Origin: UCB3 sp964415605
GTDB taxonomy: Bacteria > Chloroflexota > Anaerolineae > Epilineales > Epilineaceae
NCBI GenBank assembly: GCA_964415605.1
Contig: CAYQBA010000141.1
Span: 1 to 12,482, forward strand
Length of the DNA stretch: 12,482 nucleotides
Reading direction: 5' to 3'
The notes beneath the pieces are model-generated. The model had not been told where the DNA came from and did not search any database. It saw only the letters and a list, made by a program, of their open reading frames with translations. The translations under genes and the position numbers were made by a program. Positions 6,629 through 12,482 of the stretch are shown here, in pieces. Position 1 is the stretch's first letter. The number at the start of each line of letters is the position of its first letter.

Positions 6629-8299
6629 CTAACGCGAACCGCCGGCCGCCGGTGGCCAGCCGAGCATCGGGAGCGCGACGCCGTGGATCGTCCGCCCCGC
6701 CAGCGGCGGCGTGTTGATCTGGGCGAACGTCCCGACGGCGCCGACGTCGGGGTCGGTCGTGCTGGCGACGTAGACGAACAGCGTCTCCTCCGCCAGGTCG
6801 GCCAGGTCGGTGGCCAGCACGAACCGCCCTTCGGCGCGCGCGTCGGGCGGGACGTCGTCGGCGGAGCCGCGCAGGACGACGTAGAAGTCGGTGCCGGGCG
6901 CCAGGGTCTGCGTGCCGAAGCCGGCGACGGCGCGGAGGCGTTGCGCGGCCTCGAGCGCATTGAGGGTGTCGCGGTTCAGGTCGGCGAGCGTGAGGCCATC
7001 CTCCCCGACGGCGGCGATCCGCAGGTCGGACAGGCGGGCGGCGGACGGGAGCGCCGGCGGCACCGAGACGATGAACCCGGCGGCGATCACGGTCTCCGGG
7101 GGACCGGACGTCAGGTGGAGGGGGCGGGCGGCGAACGGCGAGCCGGTGACGACGGTGTTCATCCAACTCTGGATGCACGACAACGGCGGCACGGCCGTGA
7201 CCGTCTCGTCGGGGGCCTTGGCCGTGATGTCCGTGGGGCACCAGTGCCACACGTCCTGCTCCAGCCCGACGTGCAGGAGGTCGCCGGCGGGGACGGCCGC
7301 GGCGGGCGGCGCCGCCCAGGTGTGCCGCAGGTGCTCCTTGGTGTCGGGATCGGTGGACGGCGCGGTCGAGAACAGCGTGAAGGGGTGGGATCCCGGGTTG
7401 TCGTAGTGGAAGAGCGGGAAGGGGTTGTTGGTGCCGGTCGTCGTGATGGCAAGGGTCGCGATCGGCTTGCCGGTGCCGTTGACGTAGTCCCAGTTGATGC
7501 CCTTGCTCATGCGGCCGATCTTGCGGTCGACCGCCGTGTTGCTGTTGAACGTGATCGTGCCGTAGATGGTCGTGCGGTCACAGTTCGGCGTACCGGGCAG
7601 GACGTTCCACGGCAAGGCGCGCGCCCAGATGTTCGGGTCGAAGAGATCCTGGGCCTGGATGAGGATGTCGGTCGCCGAGACAGAGGCGGTCTCGACGAAG
7701 TCCAGATCGGCGGCTCCGTAAGCCACGCAGTAGGCGCTGAGCTCGTCGTGCGTCAGAACATGGTTGGTGTTCCCGGCGTTGAGCGTGTGCCGCATCACCT
7801 CCATTCCGCCAGAAGCAGCCACCACGACAGGCGTGCAGCCTCTGGCGCTGACCGGCGTGTAGTTGCGGCCCGCGACGTGGGCTTCTTCGGGGTGCGCTAG
7901 CCCCAACATGTGGCCGATCTCGTGGACGGCGACGGTCCGCATGTCAACGTAGGGCTGGTAGCCGACGTGCTTGTAGGCCGGCTGGCTCCCCGGCAGGGTG
8001 GCGCTGGCCTCGTCCCACTCCCTGAACGCGAGTCGGACCTGGTCCTTGAGCGTGGCGTTGGGGAACGCGTTCGTGAAGCTCGGGGCAAACCGGTAGGCGA
8101 TGGTGGTCTTGTTCCAGCACGCGCGGTCGTGGGGATTGTTGACGAGATCGGTGAAACCGGTGAACGGGACCCAGGTGGAAACCGAGTAGAAGGCCATGCC
8201 ACTTGCATTCGCCGGCCAGAGGAATCCGAGGCCGCATACCATGAGAATGACGCGGGTCCGCACCGAAACGCATGCAATCCGACCTGGGAGGAAACGCAT
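6629..8299 (-). CDS. Secreted matrixin-like zinc metalloprotease with long C-terminal extension
   Basis: Protein of 556 residues. The start at 8299 is the second of two adjacent ATGs and lies 6 nt after GGAG; the first leaves only 3 nt. Residues 1-32 are a signal peptide (basic N-terminus, RVILMVCGLGFLW core, cleavage after ANA), so it is exported. The catalytic domain spans about 40-200. It has a matrixin-type helix (VRLAFREWDEAS) and the zinc motif HEIGHMLGLAH, with ligands His126, His130, His136 and catalytic Glu127. A candidate Met-turn Met169 lies in EVMRH, followed by LTHDELSAYC. This is the HExxHxxGxxH metzincin signature, and order and spacing fit peptidase family M10 or a close relative. 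No PRCGxPD cysteine switch or prodomain is seen. The last ~350 residues match nothing I recognise; they include several Cys and Trp and an Ala-rich C-terminus. The stretch upstream of 8299 stays open to 8482 but has no signal-like or domain-like sequence. The gene converges on the cyclase-NACHT gene and diverges from the SdrD_B-like gene. Confidence 0.87.
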   Translation of the reverse strand: MRFLPGRIACVSVRTRVILMVCGLGFLWPANASGMAFYSVSTWVPFTGFTDLVNNPHDRACWNKTTIAYRFAPSFTNAFPNATLKDQVRLAFREWDEASATLPGSQPAYKHVGYQPYVDMRTVAVHEIGHMLGLAHPEEAHVAGRNYTPVSARGCTPVVVAASGGMEVMRHTLNAGNTNHVLTHDELSAYCVAYGAADLDFVETASVSATDILIQAQDLFDPNIWARALPWNVLPGTPNCDRTTIYGTITFNSNTAVDRKIGRMSKGINWDYVNGTGKPIATLAITTTGTNNPFPLFHYDNPGSHPFTLFSTAPSTDPDTKEHLRHTWAAPPAAAVPAGDLLHVGLEQDVWHWCPTDITAKAPDETVTAVPPLSCIQSWMNTVVTGSPFAARPLHLTSGPPETVIAAGFIVSVPPALPSAARLSDLRIAAVGEDGLTLADLNRDTLNALEAAQRLRAVAGFGTQTLAPGTDFYVVLRGSADDVPPDARAEGRFVLATDLADLAEETLFVYVASTTDPDVGAVGTFAQINTPPLAGRTIHGVALPMLGWPPAAGGSR

Positions 8300-8598
8300 C
8301 ATCGACTCCGTTGTTTGGTCCCGGGAGAAGGGCGTCCTGGATGCATCATTGGGTCGTCGCGTTGGGCGATGACCATGATACGTCTTGATCGTGTGGATCG
8401 TGACATGGCCGTCCAGATGCATGCCGAATCGAAGCAGGCCGGAAGCCCTTGGACTCGGGCCCAAAGCCCTGAAACCTTTCACACGGCTTGGGGTTATTGA
8501 AGGTACAGCGTGAATACCGTCCGGCGGCGCTGCATCGGCGACCCCAATGCAGGAGCGCGGATGCCACGAGTCGCACCACAGAACGGGAGCGTCAGAAG
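8300..8598. other. Divergent intergenic region of lower GC (299 bp)
   Basis: It separates the peptidase gene (minus) and the SdrD_B-like gene (plus) and should hold both promoters. GC is near 53% in the stretch 8341-8400 (32 of 60 by count), far below the large genes. It holds the peptidase GGAG (8306-8309), a dyad at 8352-8374, a minus-strand TATCAT hexamer inside 8374-8379 as a possible -10, and an imperfect dyad around 8527-8558 (GCGC TGCAT / ATGCA gga GCGC). I cannot fix a -35/-10 pair with confidence for either gene. Confidence 0.5.
8352..8374. repeat. 9-bp dyad (operator or hairpin candidate) upstream of the peptidase gene
   Basis: GGTCGTCGC (8352-8360) faces GCGATGACC (8366-8374) across a 5-nt loop, with one mismatch that becomes a G-U pair in RNA. 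It lies about 50-75 bp upstream of the peptidase start and abuts the minus-strand TATCAT hexamer. A repressor site or a leader hairpin are both possible. Confidence 0.3.
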
Positions 8599-9030
8599 AT
8601 GCCGAACTGTAATTGGAAGTGCTTCATCGCTGGGCTGATCGCTGGGATCCTTCTCGGTTTGTTGTACTGCAAAGCGATAGGGCTTCCCGGTGGTCAGAAT
8701 CCTCAACCGGCTCCGGCCGGCATGGTCTGGACCGATAGCGACCCGCAGAACTGCGCCAAGGACGCCACCGAAACAGGCATCCCAGGCATCCTGGTGGAGT
8801 TGCGTGACGGCGGCGGCAACCTCGTCTCGACGGCGACCACGGACCCCGATGGCAACTACGCGTTCCCGAGTGTCAGCGTGGCACCTGGCAACTACGACGT
8901 GGTCGTCCCTGCGGCACCGGGGCCGTCGGTGTGTGACACGGACTCGAATCCGGGTCCCGGGGACAACAAGGTCAACGTGAATGTCCCGTCATCAGGATCT
9001 GGGGATGTCGCCGAATTCGGCTATCAGTAG
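8599..9030 (+). CDS. Small membrane-anchored protein with one SdrD_B/prealbumin-like domain
   Basis: Protein of 143 residues. The ATG at 8599 follows GGGAG (8585-8589) by 9 nt. The frame stays open upstream, but the extra 37 residues are basic and unstructured. Residues 9-24 are one hydrophobic segment with small-residue spacing (GLIAGILLG) flanked by Cys4, Cys8 and Cys24. This is a signal-anchor rather than a classical lipobox, as Tyr precedes Cys24. Residues about 42-110 follow the SdrD_B-like pattern: MVWTDSD at the first strand, then TGIPGILVELRDGGGN, a TTDPDGNYAF turn and APGNYDVVV. These are prealbumin-like beta-sandwich modules that often bind calcium or act as stalks in surface proteins. 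The tail is Gly/Pro/Ser-rich and ends VAEFGYQ. Base composition is less GC-rich than the large genes. It is divergent from the secreted peptidase and converges with the second cyclase gene across 14 bp. Role unknown; the domain call is from pattern recognition. Confidence 0.82.
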   Translation: MPNCNWKCFIAGLIAGILLGLLYCKAIGLPGGQNPQPAPAGMVWTDSDPQNCAKDATETGIPGILVELRDGGGNLVSTATTDPDGNYAFPSVSVAPGNYDVVVPAAPGPSVCDTDSNPGPGDNKVNVNVPSSGSGDVAEFGYQ

Positions 9031-9044
9031 GGTGTCGCGGACGC

Positions 9045-12000
9045 TCAGGGGGAACGAACGGCGTCGAGATTGCTGCACAACGCGAGAGCCATTTCAATGG
9101 CATCTTGGGTAGACATGTGCGCGCCGCGCGCCTCGGCGGCGCGCACATCTTCCATTCCGAGGCGCTCTTGCGCCGACCGGATCGCCGGGCGGAGCCAAAC
9201 GGCCCGACTGGCCGGCAGCGGTGTGCCCAGCCTGGATCGAGTCGCATCGGCGCATCCCGCGTACGCGACAGCATCGATCAGATTGCCGGCGGCGGTCGCG
9301 AGCACCGCGAAGCTCTCGACGGATTCGGCGATGCGGAGTGGGTTCCGCATCTGCAAGCGGTGCGTGAGACACTCCTTGAGGGATGCCGCGCCATCGGCCA
9401 CGTGTCCTTGACCGCAGGCGATCACACCCAGGGCTTCCAGCGCTTCGGACGCCGCCAGCTTGTGGCCGATCGCGTTGGCGATGTCTATGCTCCTGCGCTG
9501 CCTGTCCTGTGCCGCGCGGAAGTCCCCGCGGCTGAGCGCCACGCGCCCCAGCCAGTCCATGGTCTTTGCGATGCCCAACCGGTTCCCGACCTGTGTCTCG
9601 ATCCTGAGGCTTGTCTCGAGGTGGTCGACGGCGTCGTCCACGTGGCCCTGCTCGAACAACACCGTGCCGAGGAGGCGGTGCGTTTCGGCCAACCCTGGCG
9701 CGTCGTCCAAGGTGTCGACCATGGCGTGGGCTTCGGCAAAGTGCTGGCGTGCGGCATCGAGCTGCCCCCGCTCGGCAGCGACCAGACCAGACACCACCAG
9801 CGCGTTGACCACCAGCCGATCAAACCCATGCTGCCGGCTGGTGGCCAGGCTCTCGGCCGCCTGAGTCTCGGCCGCGGCGAGGTCGCACTGCGCGTACGCC
9901 ACCGCGGCGATGTTGTGGAGCGCGAGGGCCGTGTTCCAGGGGCTGCCGACCTTCCGGAAGATGACCACCGCGTGCTCGTAGGCCTGGCGCGCCGCGGGAT
10001 AGTCGTCCTGCTCGTAGGCGAGGTTGCCGAGGTTGGTCAGCGTCTGGCTCTGCCCGACCTCGTCGCCGAGCGCGCGGCGGATGGCGAGGGCGCTCTCCAG
10101 CAGCGGCCGGGCTTCCGCGTAGTCGCCCTGGAGGCTGGCCAGCGTGCCGGCGGCGTGCAGGGCCTTGGCCCGGACGGCGGTGCCGTCTTCGCCGGGCAGG
10201 GCCAGGACGGCCGTCAGCTGCGAGCGGCCCTCGCTCAGCTGGCCCTGCATGAACCAGAGGCGCCACAGCGCCCCGGCCAGCCGCAGCCCGTGCTCGGTAC
10301 CGCCCGCGGCGCGGAGCCAGCCCAGGGCGGCGAGGAAGTTGCCGGATTCCGGCTGTAAGCGCGGGAGCCACGCCGATTGCTCGGCGCCGGCCAGCCTGGG
10401 CTCGGCGGTCTCGGCGAGCTGCAGGTAGGCTTCGGCATGCCGTTGCCGCAAGGCCGGGAGACTGCCGGAGCGCTCGAGGTACTGCCAGGCGAACGACCGC
10501 AGGGTCTCGAGCAGGCGGTAGCGCGCTTCGAGGTTGGCGCCTTCTTCCATGATCACCAGCGACTTGCCGACCAGCGCCGACAGCGCTCCCAGCACGTCGT
10601 CGGTCTCGCCGGACAGGACGTGCTCGGCCGCGTCGAGGGTCCACCCTCCCGCGAAGACGGCCAGCCCGGCGAAGCAGCGCTGGAGCGGCGACTCCAGCAG
10701 GTCGTAGCTCCAGTCCATCACCGACTGCAGCGACTGGTGGCGCTCCGGCAGATCGACGATGTCGCCGCGCAGGAGGTCGAACGACCGCTGCAGGCGCGCG
10801 AGGATCTGCTCGACCGACAGCACGTTGACCCACGCGGCGGCCAGCTCGATGCCGAGCGGGTTGCCTTCCAGCCGGGCGCAGATGCCGGCGACGGCTGGCG
10901 CGTTGTCCGCCGTCAGCGCGAAGGTGCGCCGGCTGGCGCTGGCGCGGTCGGCGAAGAGGCGGAGGGCGTCGGTGGCGGCGAGGGCGGAGAACGGCTGCCG
11001 GGTCTTGGGGTCCGGGTACGCCAGGGGCAGAACGGTATAGACGGTCTCGCCCCGCACGTTCAGCGCTTCGCGGGTGGTGGCGACGATATGCAGGCCGAGA
11101 CACGCATGCAGGAGCTCCGCGGCCAGGGCGGCGCAGGCGTGCAGCACGTGCTCGCCGTTGTCGAGGATCACGAGCTTGCGGTCGTTGCCGATGGCGGTGA
11201 TCACGGTGGCCATGAGCGCCTGGTTTGGCGTCTCGTGCACGCCGAGGGTGTGGGCCACCTGCTGCAGCACCTGCTCGGGCTGCCGGAGCGGCACGAGATC
11301 CACCAGCCACACCCCGCCCGGGAACTCCGGCAGGAGCGCGGTGGCCACCTCGACCGCCAGGCGGGTCTTGCCGGTCCCGCCGACGCCGGTGAGCGTGACG
11401 AGGCGGTTGGTGGTCACCGAGGCTTGGAGGTTCACGAGATCGCGCTCGCGCCCGATGAACGACGTGAGCTGGGTCGGCAGGTTGTTGGGCGCGGTGCCGG
11501 ACGACGACAGCGGCGGGAAGTCGCCGGACAGGTCGGGATGGCAGAGCTGGTAGACCTCGTCGGGCTGCGGGAGGTCGCGCAGCCAGTGCTGCCCGAGCGA
11601 TCGAAGCTCGGCGCCGGGCTCGAGGCGGGCCTCGGCGAGCGCCTGGACGGCGCGTGACACGAGAACTTGGCCGGGGTGGGCGATTCCGCGCAGGCGGGCG
11701 CAGCGGTTGACGGCGGGGCCGAAGTAGTCGCCGTCGCGCACCTCGGCGTCGCCGGCGTGCAGGGCCATCCGCAAGCGGAGGGGGGTGGCAGTGGGCCACG
11801 GCTCGCCGGCCACGCGGCGCTGGATGTCGAGCGCGCCGGCGATGGCTTGCGCGGCGTCGCGGAAGACGGCGAACGCGCTGTCGCCGGCGGCGTGTTCCTT
11901 GACGATGGTCCCGCCGTGCTGCTCGACGACGGACCGGACGAGGGCGTCGTGGCGTGCCAGGGCCTGGGACATGGTCTCCCGATCGGCCTGCCATAGCCGG

Positions 12001-12059
12001 GTGGACCCCTCGATATCGGTCATCATGAACACGACGACGCCGCTCGGCAGTCCAGGCAT
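9045..12059 (-). CDS. Class III nucleotide cyclase - NB-ARC ATPase - TPR regulatory protein
   Basis: Protein of 1004 residues counted from 12059. An in-frame ATG at 12068 leaves only 2 nt after AAGGAG, whereas 12059 leaves 11 nt and matches the usual MPxLPSG start of this family. Residues 1-175 are a class III cyclase: metal Asp15 (TDIEGST) and Asp60 (AAGDSAF), Lys54 and Asp111 (GDYFG), Asn118 and Arg122 (VNRCARL). All catalytic positions are kept. FIGRERDL at 201-208 opens a STAND ATPase: Walker A GVGGTGKT at 225-232, Walker B LVILDNGEH at 296-304, TTRE at 328-331, GNPLGIELAAA at 399-409, and a winged-helix-type segment at about 443-482. Seven TPR-like units with a 40-residue period fill about 629-925. 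The tail (RAAEARGAHMSTQDAIEMAL) is typical of cyclase/LuxR-type ATPases, but there is no C-terminal HTH, so DNA binding is not supported. No TM or signal, so cytoplasmic. Probably a ligand-gated cyclase related to the AfsR/MalT-like STAND group; ligand unknown. Confidence 0.93.
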   Translation of the reverse strand: MPGLPSGVVVFMMTDIEGSTRLWQADRETMSQALARHDALVRSVVEQHGGTIVKEHAAGDSAFAVFRDAAQAIAGALDIQRRVAGEPWPTATPLRLRMALHAGDAEVRDGDYFGPAVNRCARLRGIAHPGQVLVSRAVQALAEARLEPGAELRSLGQHWLRDLPQPDEVYQLCHPDLSGDFPPLSSSGTAPNNLPTQLTSFIGRERDLVNLQASVTTNRLVTLTGVGGTGKTRLAVEVATALLPEFPGGVWLVDLVPLRQPEQVLQQVAHTLGVHETPNQALMATVITAIGNDRKLVILDNGEHVLHACAALAAELLHACLGLHIVATTREALNVRGETVYTVLPLAYPDPKTRQPFSALAATDALRLFADRASASRRTFALTADNAPAVAGICARLEGNPLGIELAAAWVNVLSVEQILARLQRSFDLLRGDIVDLPERHQSLQSVMDWSYDLLESPLQRCFAGLAVFAGGWTLDAAEHVLSGETDDVLGALSALVGKSLVIMEEGANLEARYRLLETLRSFAWQYLERSGSLPALRQRHAEAYLQLAETAEPRLAGAEQSAWLPRLQPESGNFLAALGWLRAAGGTEHGLRLAGALWRLWFMQGQLSEGRSQLTAVLALPGEDGTAVRAKALHAAGTLASLQGDYAEARPLLESALAIRRALGDEVGQSQTLTNLGNLAYEQDDYPAARQAYEHAVVIFRKVGSPWNTALALHNIAAVAYAQCDLAAAETQAAESLATSRQHGFDRLVVNALVVSGLVAAERGQLDAARQHFAEAHAMVDTLDDAPGLAETHRLLGTVLFEQGHVDDAVDHLETSLRIETQVGNRLGIAKTMDWLGRVALSRGDFRAAQDRQRRSIDIANAIGHKLAASEALEALGVIACGQGHVADGAASLKECLTHRLQMRNPLRIAESVESFAVLATAAGNLIDAVAYAGCADATRSRLGTPLPASRAVWLRPAIRSAQERLGMEDVRAAEARGAHMSTQDAIEMALALCSNLDAVRSP

Positions 12060-12070
12060 GGCGCGCATGT

Positions 12071-12076
12071 CTCCTT
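12071..12076 (-). promoter_or_regulatory. Ribosome-binding site for the cyclase-NB-ARC-TPR gene
   Basis: AAGGAG on the minus strand. Spacing is 11 nt to the ATG at 12059 and only 2 nt to the ATG at 12068. This favours 12059, though 11 nt is at the long end. Confidence 0.5.
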
Positions 12077-12084
12077 GGCGCTGG

Positions 12085-12093
12085 ATTATTGCA
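12085..12093 (-). promoter_or_regulatory. Extended -10 promoter candidate for the cyclase-NB-ARC-TPR gene
   Basis: Read on the minus strand, TGCAATAAT is an extended -10 (TGn followed by a hexamer matching TATAAT at five of six). It is an AT island in a very GC-rich stretch. Transcription would begin near 12078, just before the AAGGAG. No -35 match is present, which extended -10 promoters can tolerate. Confidence 0.4.
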
Positions 12094-12206
12094 CAGGCGC
12101 GGGCGGGGGGCGAACGGGGGATCGAGACGCGCGATTGAGAGCGCCAGATTTAACCTGGTCGACGCTTCTTGGATCGTTCGTGTTGAACCTGATGGCGTGA
12201 CCGGTG

Positions 12207-12222
12207 GTTGCGGCGCCGCAAC
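12207..12222. repeat. 16-bp perfect palindrome (operator candidate)
   Basis: GTTGCGGCGCCGCAAC is its own reverse complement. Allowing a 3-nt bulge, the symmetry extends outward through GGTG/CACC. It lies about 150 bp upstream of the second cyclase start. A dimeric regulator site is possible; position relative to the promoter candidate (more than 100 bp upstream) suits activation better than repression. Confidence 0.4.
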
Positions 12223-12224
12223 GG

Positions 12225-12246
12225 CCACCCCCACCCCCACCCCCGG
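12225..12246 (-). repeat. Short tandem G-run (G-quadruplex candidate) on the minus strand
   Basis: On the plus strand this is three C5 blocks separated by single A residues after a CCA. The minus strand therefore reads GGGGG-T-GGGGG-T-GGGGG-T-GG. Single-base loops between long G-tracts are favourable for a quadruplex. Two more G5 tracts occur on the same strand within 12262-12273. Confidence 0.5.
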
Positions 12247-12260
12247 CTCGCTTCGCTCGC

Positions 12261-12482
12261 CACCCCCGCCCCCAAAGGGGCCAGGGGAACGGCGCCATCT
12301 TCGGTGGTGAGGGTCGACGGTAGGCCTACGTGGGCTCATGAAGCCACCGCCGCGTCGTGCGCCTGACCGCGCAGCCGATGGTGTCCCGCCCTCTTTGGAG
12401 GCGGGGCGGCGCCCAGCGCCCGTGTGAGGTGCCCCACCCCGAAGGCCCCGCCGTTCCCCTGGCCCCTTTGGGGGCGGGGGTG
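12261..12482. repeat. 34-bp perfect inverted repeat flanking 154 bp
   Basis: The left arm at 12261-12294 (begins CACCCCCGCCCCCAAAGGGG, ends GAACGGCG) is the exact reverse complement of the right arm at 12449-12482. The match stops at 12295/12448 and may continue outward past the window edge. The intervening 154 bp hold no gene. It could be a non-autonomous transposon-like element (MITE), or two copies of an intergenic repeat in opposite orientation. No target-site duplication can be assessed because the right side is cut. Confidence 0.65.

Larger units (their letters stand above)
12060..12482. other. Non-coding region upstream of the second cyclase gene (423 bp to the edge)
   Basis: No credible gene is seen on either strand; the short open frames are Pro/Arg/Gly-rich artefacts. 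The region carries the second cyclase gene's promoter candidate and ribosome-binding site, a 16-bp palindrome (12207-12222), a C-rich run (12225-12246) and a long inverted repeat whose right arm reaches the window edge. The stretch 12295-12448 has further short dyads: GTAGGCCTAC at 12320-12329 and CGGTGG/CCACCG at 12302-12307 and 12344-12349. This suggests a structured repeat element rather than plain spacer. Confidence 0.55.

Noticed and set aside
8300..8482. A 61-residue N-terminal extension of the peptidase
   Set aside because: It would bury the signal peptide, has no ribosome-binding site of note and covers the dyad and low-GC intergenic sequence.
8599..8675. Lipoprotein signal in the SdrD_B-like protein
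   Set aside because: The residues before Cys24 (Leu-Leu-Tyr) do not fit a lipobox, so a membrane anchor is the simpler reading.
9045..9300. LuxR-type DNA-binding domain at the C-terminus of the NB-ARC-TPR protein
   Set aside because: The last ~80 residues show no helix-turn-helix signature of the LuxR type; they match the usual tail of cyclase-ATPases that lack one.
9820..12339. An 839-codon minus-strand frame overlapping the cyclase-NB-ARC-TPR gene
   Set aside because: Arg/Pro-rich shadow in another frame; the accepted frame shows all expected motifs and TPR periodicity.

Overview
The window is very GC-rich (about 73% by hand count in the middle of the large + strand gene) and holds five convincing protein-coding genes, one of them cut by the left edge. 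I see no rRNA, tRNA, CRISPR array, transposase or integrase. The gene content (two large class III cyclase/STAND ATPase fusions, a NACHT protein ending in an FGE-like C-type-lectin domain, a single-domain SdrD_B-like protein and a secreted Ig-repeat protein) fits a signalling-rich bacterium with complex regulation. Chloroflexota is my best guess, with actinobacterial or other GC-rich lineages possible. This placement is inference from family distribution, not from a marker gene.

Layout. 1-2930 (-): the N-terminal 976 residues of a secreted protein built from ~160-180-residue Ig-like repeats. 2931-3205: divergent intergenic region with a perfect 20-bp inverted repeat just upstream of the next gene. 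3206-6589 (+): class III nucleotide cyclase + NACHT NTPase + FGE/sulfatase-modifying-factor-like domain in one 1127-residue chain. 6629-8299 (-), convergent with it: a secreted matrixin-like zinc metalloprotease with a long unassigned C-terminal part. 8300-8598: divergent intergenic region of lower GC. 8599-9030 (+): a 143-residue membrane-anchored protein with one SdrD_B/prealbumin-like beta-sandwich. 9045-12059 (-), convergent with it across 14 bp: a second cyclase fusion, here to an NB-ARC-type ATPase and about seven TPRs. 12060-12482: a 423-bp non-coding region with a promoter-like extended -10, a 16-bp palindrome, a C-rich/G-rich run and a 34-bp perfect inverted repeat ending at the window edge.

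How they may fit together. The two cyclase fusions share the same domain start and active-site layout but carry different STAND cores and different sensor ends. Both look like switch proteins in which ligand binding by the C-terminal part would gate cyclic-nucleotide production by the N-terminal part. The three other proteins are predicted to lie outside or at the membrane. No gene in the window is an obvious cyclic-nucleotide receptor or effector, so a closed signalling or defence system cannot be claimed from this stretch alone. No two genes are co-directional neighbours, so there is no operon here.
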